This document shows positions 5,301 through 8,529 of a DNA stretch of 8,529 nt, piece by piece (position 1 is the stretch's first letter; each line of letters starts with the position of its first letter). The stretch lies in the NCBI GenBank assembly GCA_910587395.1, contig CAJULJ010000092.1, positions 1-8,529 of the forward strand, written 5' to 3'. Both the position numbers and the translations under genes were made by a program. Source of the stretch: an uncultured Oscillospiraceae bacterium (GTDB lineage: Bacteria; Bacillota; Clostridia; Oscillospirales; Oscillospiraceae). Below the pieces are notes generated by a model. That model had not been told where the DNA came from. It worked only from the letters and a program-made list of their open reading frames with translations, and did not search any database.

Positions 5301-5891
5301 ATGAAATTCGATTTCACCCTTACCCCGGATCAGCGCACCTTGACGGAGGATAACCTGGCGGTAATCGACAAGGTGATCTCCCGGTACATCCATGTAAATG
5401 AGAGCGTCTGCGGTCTGGGCTGGGACGACCTCTACCAGGAAGGGGCAGCGGCGCTGTGCAAGGCTGCTGCCACCTATGATGGGAGCTCCGCCCAGTTCAG
5501 CACCTACGCCACCGCGGTGATCCGCAATCACTTGCTTAACCATTGCAAAGCTGTCAATACAGATCAGCGGAATTTGTCCACCGTTTCCCTGGACGACAAC
5601 GGCCCGGATGACGGCAGACCTCCGCCCTGCCCGGAGCTGTCCGTCCCGGATGGGGTGGATGCGCTGCTTGGCCAGTTGGACGCCGCAGATTTTTTGGCGG
5701 ACTGCAAGCGGCGGTACACTGGCGTGGCCCTACTGGGGGTGGAGGCTCTGGAATGGAAGGTGAAGGGTCTGACCGGGGCGGATATCGCCCGGCTCTACGG
5801 CGCGAAGCCCAACCAGGTGGGGGCGTGGATCTCCCGGGCAACACAAAAAATCCGGAAAGATATTGTTGAAAAGCGTCTGCCCCATTTGTAA
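5301..5891 (+). CDS. Small sigma-70 family RNA polymerase sigma factor
   Basis: The 196-aa product has sigma region 2 at about 40-85: WDDLYQEGAAALCKAAATYD followed by FSTYATAVIRNHLLNHCK, carrying the core-binding DLxQEG-like motif and the FxTYA -10-recognition helix. A polar, Pro-rich linker spans about 90-118. A C-terminal helix-turn-helix of region 4 type lies at about 155-190 (LTGADIARLYGAKPNQVGAWISRATQKIRKD). Regions 1.1 and 3 are absent, as in small alternative sigma factors of phages and ICEs. Such proteins direct RNA polymerase to element promoters; the target promoters are unknown. The start follows AAAGGTG by 6 bases. The gap to the preceding gene is 33 bases and to the next 30, so one operon is likely. 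Confidence 0.9.
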   Translation: MKFDFTLTPDQRTLTEDNLAVIDKVISRYIHVNESVCGLGWDDLYQEGAAALCKAAATYDGSSAQFSTYATAVIRNHLLNHCKAVNTDQRNLSTVSLDDNGPDDGRPPPCPELSVPDGVDALLGQLDAADFLADCKRRYTGVALLGVEALEWKVKGLTGADIARLYGAKPNQVGAWISRATQKIRKDIVEKRLPHL

Positions 5892-5921
5892 AAGATACTA
5901 TCAAGGTTTGGAGGCGAGTTT

Positions 5922-6620
5922 ATGAACATCAAGAAGGAAACCACTTATTATACAGCGGTGGGCCGCTTCCATCGCAAAACAGATGCCGATGGGCGTACCT
6001 ATCCCGTGATCCTGGTGAACCAGGAGGAGCACATGGTGGACATCCAGGAGATGGCGGTGTGGACTGTCCTCAACTGGCGGTTCCTGCACTTGGAGCAGAT
6101 TGAAATGAAGTACGGCCAGCTGGCCGGGGATCTGCCCCCCGCGCGGCGGACGCTGGAAACCTGCCTGAACCGTCTGGAGATGCGGGGGCTGGTTGCCCGG
6201 GGCGCGGGCGACACCGACTTTGAGGCGCTGTACGACCTGCTAGGCGGGCTCTATGTGGTTCCCCTCTCGGAGAGCTTGCCCTTGAAGCTGGCCGCTTTCG
6301 GCAAGCTGCTGCTGGACAGGGTGCCCTTTTCCAAAGCCCGCCAGTTGTTCCAGAAGGACCGCCCCAATGAGCGGGAGGCCCAGGTGCTGGCCCTGTCACG
6401 GCAGGCGCTGCTGTCCACCGCGGAGCTCATCAAGTGCGCCGAGGCGGGCGCTACCGACGTTTCCACCGATGAAAAGCTCATGGACGTTCTCATTGACAAC
6501 GACTACACCACCAGCGAAAGTCTTCCCTTTGAGATGCTGGAGGCAAAGCAGCGGACGCCCATTACCATGGCGGTGGCTAACCTCTACCTGCGCAAGCAGA
6601 TCGTCTTTGATCGGGGATAA
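5922..6620 (+). CDS. Winged-helix-like hypothetical protein of ICE type
   Basis: The 232-aa product has no family name I can give with certainty. Residues 1-35 form a beta hairpin (TYYTAVGRFHRKTDADGRTYPVILVN). Residues 36-90 look like a winged helix: helices MVDIQEMAVWTVLNW and LEQIEMKYGQL, then PPARRTLETCLNRLEMRGLVARG, where the last piece resembles a recognition helix and wing. The rest is mostly helical (AFGKLLLDRVPFSKARQLF, EREAQVLALSRQALLSTAELIKC), ending ITMAVANLYLRKQIVFDR. Proteins of this look occur on clostridial conjugative elements, as I recall. The GGAGGCG site just upstream of the ATG supports the start, and it follows the sigma gene by 30 bases. A transcriptional regulatory role is inferred from the fold alone. 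Confidence 0.68.
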   Translation: MNIKKETTYYTAVGRFHRKTDADGRTYPVILVNQEEHMVDIQEMAVWTVLNWRFLHLEQIEMKYGQLAGDLPPARRTLETCLNRLEMRGLVARGAGDTDFEALYDLLGGLYVVPLSESLPLKLAAFGKLLLDRVPFSKARQLFQKDRPNEREAQVLALSRQALLSTAELIKCAEAGATDVSTDEKLMDVLIDNDYTTSESLPFEMLEAKQRTPITMAVANLYLRKQIVFDRG

Positions 6621-6707
6621 AAAATTTTTGGGGAGCGTGCAAAAAAATAAACGCGCAGCCACTATTTATTATGTGGACGGCCCAATTGATGACAGGAGGA
6701 ATCCCCT

Positions 6708-6947
6708 ATGAAGAAACAGTACAGCCAGATCAAGCTACCCGACCCCAACGACCAGGACCCCCACCCCCGTCTGCTGGTGGATGGGTACGGCATCCACGCC
6801 GGGGACTGCTTCCGGGCCCGGTTCCCGGACGGCTGGCACGATATCACGCTGGAGATAACCTGGGAGATCACGGGTCCCGGGTGCTGGTATATCTCCACCC
6901 CCGGCTATGAGGGCGTGTGCCCGGTGGGGCTGTTTGTGGAGGCGTAA
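6708..6947 (+). CDS. DUF5348-like small protein
   Basis: The 79-aa product is beta-rich and resembles DUF5348 domains: an N-terminal KQYSQIKLPDPNDQDP lead, LLVDGYGIHAGDCFRARFPDGWHDITLE at the centre, and a closing GCWYISTPGYEGVCPVGL. The pattern G-x-C-F-x-(A/V)-x-x-x-D/G-x-W-x-x-T-x-(I/L)-E ... W-Y is typical of this small, SH3-like family of unknown function found on Firmicutes mobile elements. AGGAGGA (6694-6700) is 7 bases upstream of the ATG. It begins 88 bases after the winged-helix gene, and the gap, which starts with A6T5, shows no clear promoter, so read-through from the operon is possible. A perfect 11-bp hairpin follows the stop codon. Confidence 0.78.
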   Translation: MKKQYSQIKLPDPNDQDPHPRLLVDGYGIHAGDCFRARFPDGWHDITLEITWEITGPGCWYISTPGYEGVCPVGLFVEA

Positions 6948-6949
6948 AA

Positions 6950-6977
6950 GGCAGGCGGGGTATCTGCCCCGCCTGCC
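6950..6977. terminator. Shared hairpin terminator between DUF5348-like gene and hicB
   Basis: A perfect 11-bp stem, GGCAGGCGGGG (6950-6960) / CCCCGCCTGCC (6967-6977), with a 6-base loop separates two convergent genes, 3 bases after one stop and 3 bases from the other. Read on the minus strand it is followed by TTTT (from 6949-6946), so it fits hicB better. The plus strand has only ATTATT. Confidence 0.8.
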
Positions 6978-6980
6978 GCA

Positions 6981-7319
6981 TTATTGGTTCACAACGGAAT
7001 TGGCCAGCGTCTGCTCCACGTAACTGTTTAGGGACATCTGCTGGGCGGTGGCCCGCATCACCAGCTTTTTGTGGAGTTCAGGGGAAATGCGTACATTGAA
7101 ACTGCCCTTGAATGCCTTTTCCGGCTCTTTCCCCTCGGCCTCGCACATAGCAAGATAATCATCTACCGCGCCGTGGAAATCCGATACCAACTCCTCCGCT
7201 GTGCCGCCCTCATAGGAGAGCAGGGCGCGGATGCCCATGACTTTTCCGAAAAAGATGCAGTCTTCTTCGGAAAATTCCACGCTTCCAACATATCCTTTGT
7301 ATTCCATCGTATTACTCAA
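6981..7319 (-). CDS. hicB: HicB family antitoxin
   Basis: The 112-aa product has the HicB layout. Residues 5-70 form the partial RNase H-like domain (MEYKGYVGSVEFSEED, FFGKVMGIRALLSYEG, AEELVSDFHGAVDDYLAMCE). Residues 74-109 form a ribbon-helix-helix DNA-binding domain (FNVRISPELHKKLVMRATA, MSLNSYVEQTLANSV). HicB binds and neutralises HicA and represses its own operon. The start is a TTG at 7319: AGGAGGG lies 6 bases before it, whereas the first ATG (7307) is too far away, and the TTG overlaps the hicA stop as TTGA, so the two are coupled. It ends at the shared hairpin at 6950-6977. Confidence 0.94.
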   Translation of the reverse strand: MSNTMEYKGYVGSVEFSEEDCIFFGKVMGIRALLSYEGGTAEELVSDFHGAVDDYLAMCEAEGKEPEKAFKGSFNVRISPELHKKLVMRATAQQMSLNSYVEQTLANSVVNQ

Positions 7320-7570
7320 ATCAATCCCTCCTGTTCCAGCATAGTAACGAGCTGCTTCACTTGATAGGCCAGAAGTTCTTTGCGCGGATGCGGCTTGTGC
7401 AGTAAAATTGGAGGATGCCGTGCGCTGACGAACATCACCCGTGAGCCACTGGTCCGTCCCTTATTGCTTCGGCCGTAAGAGAAGTAGCCCAGCAGTGTTT
7501 CCGCCTCATCAAATGTAAAGTCTTTTGGACTTGATTTCAGCTTGTTGATCAGCTTTTCTTTTTGTCCCAT
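7316..7570 (-). CDS. hicA: HicA family mRNA interferase toxin, atypical catalytic position
   Basis: The 84-aa product has the dsRBD-like HicA fold: an N-terminal helix KEKLINKLK, FTFDEAETLLGYFSYGR, a strand region RTSGSRVMF, LLHKPHPRKEL, and a C-terminal helix YQVKQLVTMLEQEGLI. HicA toxins cut mRNA using a His in a G-S-H motif; here the motif is G42-S43-R44, so Arg replaces His. Other HicA proteins with SGSR in this place exist, as I recall, and H58 or H61 in HKPHP might compensate. The ATG at 7570 is used because GGGGGAG (7576-7582) is 5 bases upstream; codons before it have no site. hicA is first in the operon and its TGA overlaps the hicB TTG. Confidence 0.92.
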   Translation of the reverse strand: MGQKEKLINKLKSSPKDFTFDEAETLLGYFSYGRSNKGRTSGSRVMFVSARHPPILLHKPHPRKELLAYQVKQLVTMLEQEGLI

Positions 7571-7591
7571 CCAATCTCCCCCTATGCCAGT

Positions 7592-7620
7592 ATTATACCA
7601 CAGCAACTATCAAATTGCAA
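7592..7620 (-). promoter_or_regulatory. hicAB promoter, extended -10
   Basis: On the minus strand TTGCAA (7615-7620) and a perfect TATAAT (7592-7597) are exactly 17 bases apart, and TGG before the -10 makes it an extended element. The transcript would start near 7585, about 15 bases before the hicA ATG. Confidence 0.85.
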
Positions 7621-7634
7621 CTATTTTTAGTCGC
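7603..7634. promoter_or_regulatory. Candidate HicB operator: repeated GCAACTA sites
   Basis: GCAACTAT occurs twice in the same direction (7603-7610 and 7617-7624, 14 bases apart). A third, inverted copy TAGTCGC (7628-7634, one change) lies 4 bases from the second, making the inverted repeat GCAACTA-tttt-TAGTCGC. The sites cover the spacer and -35 of the hicAB promoter. That position suits autorepression by the ribbon-helix-helix domain of HicB, inferred from the family. Confidence 0.5.
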
Positions 7635-7698
7635 AAGTCGATGTGCGCTATATGTTGAGCTTTTCATTTTAATAATCCTATATATTGTGTTTTCTCTA

Positions 7699-7727
7699 TT
7701 GACACCATCGATATCTTGTGGTACAAT
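7699..7727 (+). promoter_or_regulatory. Strong promoter of the ssb leader
   Basis: A perfect TTGACA (7699-7704), a 17-base spacer and TACAAT (7722-7727) with a TGG extended -10 make this the best promoter on the plus strand of the window. Transcription would start near 7734. The next protein start (ssb) is about 256 bases downstream, so a long leader or a separate small RNA is transcribed. Confidence 0.87.
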
Positions 7728-7733
7728 TCCCTT

Positions 7734-7950
7734 GTAATTGATTCTATGTGCGTTTCCTCCCACTGCGGGAGGGCAGGCCCGCCTCAGCGGCCTGGGAGCG
7801 AAGGGTTTCGCATTGCACACGTTGCAGGACTCGCTGGCCCTGTTGGAAAAACAGCAGGGATGATTTACGAGGCGTTTCCTGGGTTTGTTCGCAAGAGCCG
7901 GTGGATGGCTGGCCCCTGTAAGGGGATCAGTCTGCCCTCTGGCTCTTTTT
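7734..7950 (+). ncRNA. Candidate structured leader or small RNA upstream of ssb
   Basis: The segment runs from the predicted start of the strong promoter to the terminator-like end, about 217 bases. It folds locally into several hairpins: CCTCCC/GGGAGG (7756-7772), AGGCCCGC with GCGGCCT with one bulge (about 7775-7793), GCGAA/TTCGC (7798-7811), a CCCTGTT...AACAGCAGGG hairpin (about 7834-7856) and the 3' hairpin. A 9-base direct repeat GCGTTTCCT is seen at 7750-7758 and 7872-7880. No tRNA, tmRNA, RNase P or known riboswitch signature was recognised. It may be a cis-regulatory attenuator of ssb or a free small RNA. Confidence 0.5.
7893..7950 (+). terminator. Terminator-like hairpin in the ssb leader (possible attenuator)
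   Basis: AAGAGCC (7893-7899) pairs with GGCTCTT (7941-7947), followed by TTT. G-T and G-C pairs extend the stem to about 9 bp. An inner CCCC-tgtaa-GGGG hairpin (7913-7925) fills the loop. It lies 39 bases before the ssb start, so it could end leader transcripts early and make ssb expression conditional. Confidence 0.55.
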
Positions 7951-7989
7951 ATATACACATCATGGCCCGAAGGGGCGGAAAGGAGCGTT

Positions 7990-8385
7990 ATGTCCCAACT
8001 GTACTGCACAGGCCGGGTCACGTCCGAGCTGGAACTGAAGACCAGCGCGAAAAAGGTGCCCTACCTCAACTTCCCCATTATGGAATATGTGGGGTATGGC
8101 AGGAACGCCCACCCGCAGTATCTCTCGGTGTGGGCCTGGGGCGCTACGGCGCGGCAGCTCGCCGATGCCGGCGTGGGCAAAGGCAGCGTATTGTGGGTGT
8201 CCGGCTCACTGGAGCTGGAGGAGTACGCCAAAAAGGACGGCGTGACCCATGACAAGCGGCTGAAGCTCAAGCTGAAGGACTGGGGATTCGTCCCCAGCCA
8301 GCAGCACCAGGGCAGACCTGGCCAAGACCAAAGCATCCCATCCCCGGGCACCATTGACGGGGAGCGGGAAGACCTGCCGGAATAG
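7990..8385 (+). CDS. ssb: Single-stranded DNA-binding protein
   Basis: The 131-aa product is an OB-fold SSB: LYCTGRVTSELELK at the start, YLSVWAWGATARQLADAGVGKGSVLWVSGSLELEEY at about 44-79, and LKLKLKDWGFV closing the fold near 101. The short tail (102-131, polar, Pro/Gln/Gly-rich) ends GEREDLPE rather than the acidic DDDIPF tip that recruits partner proteins in bacterial SSBs, so partner binding may differ. SSB coats single-stranded DNA in replication, repair and conjugative transfer; small divergent ones like this are common on ICEs and plasmids. GAAAGGAGCG before the ATG supports the start. An in-frame upstream extension to 7885 lacks a ribosome binding site. A 9-bp hairpin covers the stop codon. 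Confidence 0.9.
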   Translation: MSQLYCTGRVTSELELKTSAKKVPYLNFPIMEYVGYGRNAHPQYLSVWAWGATARQLADAGVGKGSVLWVSGSLELEEYAKKDGVTHDKRLKLKLKDWGFVPSQQHQGRPGQDQSIPSPGTIDGEREDLPE

Positions 8386-8454
8386 CGATTCCGGCAACAA
8401 GTGAAAGAGGCGCTGTTTCCAGCGTTTCAGATCATTCGGAAGAATCTCTGAAAC
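8375..8454 (+). other. Three tandem hairpins over and after the ssb stop codon
   Basis: Hairpin 1 is TGCCGGAAT/ATTCCGGCA (8375-8396, AGCG loop). Hairpin 2 is CGCTG/CAGCG (8411-8424, TTTC loop). Hairpin 3 is GTTTCAGA/TCTGAAAC with an inner ATTC-GGAA-GAAT (8424-8454), and its GGAA loop fits the GNRA class. No T-run follows, so an ordinary terminator is unlikely. Candidates are a structured RNA, a 3' UTR element, or a single-strand origin or transfer-origin-like site. Confidence 0.5.
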
Positions 8455-8500
8455 ACGGAAGCCAATGTCAATAACCTACATGGCGTCGTCAATAAAAATA

Positions 8501-8529
8501 TGATATAATCGTCCTCAAAGAAAAGGGGG
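8501..8529 (+). promoter_or_regulatory. Extended -10 promoter and SD-like sequence at the window edge
   Basis: TGATATAAT (8501-8509) is an extended -10 with perfect TATAAT; the expected -35 position has only TGGCGT. AAAAGGGGG at 8521-8529 resembles a ribosome binding site, so a plus-strand gene probably starts just beyond the window. Confidence 0.5.

Noticed and set aside
4818..5543. Minus-strand open frame of 241 codons opposite the DUF3268 and sigma genes
   Set aside because: It is antisense to two genes with good ribosome binding sites and motifs, and no domain is visible.
6621..6707. Promoter in the gap before the DUF5348-like gene
   Set aside because: The A6T5 tract and TATTAT-like boxes are present but no -35 at proper spacing was found, so evidence is too weak.
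7734..7950. tmRNA, RNase P RNA or hammerhead ribozyme in the ssb leader
   Set aside because: The diagnostic sequences (tmRNA end motif, RNase P core motifs, CTGATGA/GAAA hammerhead core) were looked for and not found.
7716..8252. Plus-strand 178-codon frame through the ssb leader
   Set aside because: It starts inside the promoter, has no ribosome binding site, and its second half is the wrong frame of ssb; the leader is better explained as structured RNA.
1..8529. CRISPR array or tRNA genes
   Set aside because: No regularly spaced repeats and no cloverleaf-like sequence were noticed by eye; a computed search was not possible.

Overview
The window looks like accessory DNA from a GC-rich gut member of the Clostridia (Firmicutes). 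My best guess is the Oscillospiraceae or a close relative. The reasons are strong AGGAGG-type ribosome binding sites, TTGACA/TATAAT promoters, and protein families that cluster on integrative conjugative elements (ICEs) and plasmids of these bacteria: a CD1108-like C39 peptidase, a DUF3268 zinc-finger protein, a DUF5348-like protein, HicAB and a short SSB. No relaxase, integrase, coupling protein or VirB4 lies in the window, so I can call it element-associated but cannot delimit an element. No rRNA, tRNA, CRISPR array or complete insertion sequence was seen.

Layout. Positions 1-1350 hold a minus-strand operon: a zinc-ribbon protein, a cupin and an ABM-fold monooxygenase, read from an extended -10 promoter at 1369-1397 and closed by a hairpin at 119-146. 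Positions 1396-1576 carry a 51-codon plus-strand ORF that meets a minus-strand MmcQ/YjbR gene (1573-1956) tail to tail. Positions 2019-3374 encode a membrane-anchored C39-type peptidase of the kind ICEs use to open peptidoglycan. It converges on a minus-strand Rpn-family PD-(D/E)XK nuclease (3433-4287) across a 12-bp hairpin. A 103-codon gene of unknown function (4372-4683) ends in a textbook terminator.

Positions 4863-6947 are a plus-strand set: a DUF3268 zinc-finger protein, a small sigma-70-like factor, a winged-helix-like protein and a DUF5348-like protein. The first three are about 30 bases apart and are probably one transcript. HicA and HicB follow on the minus strand under a promoter overlaid with repeated 7-8 base sites. 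The plus-strand ssb (7990-8385) has a near-consensus promoter about 260 bases upstream, and the leader is full of hairpins ending in a terminator-like structure. A second cluster of hairpins follows ssb, and a promoter plus SD-like sequence at the right edge points to another gene just outside.

How the genes fit together: the sigma factor, zinc-finger, winged-helix protein and SSB look like regulatory and DNA-maintenance functions of a mobile element. HicAB would stabilise it. Rpn may be a defence or self-limiting nuclease. The C39 peptidase would serve conjugation. The observations I rate highest are a possible intragenic RpnS-like antitoxin start inside rpn, the promoter-leader-terminator unit before ssb, the hairpin cluster after ssb, and a HicA with Arg where the usual catalytic His stands.
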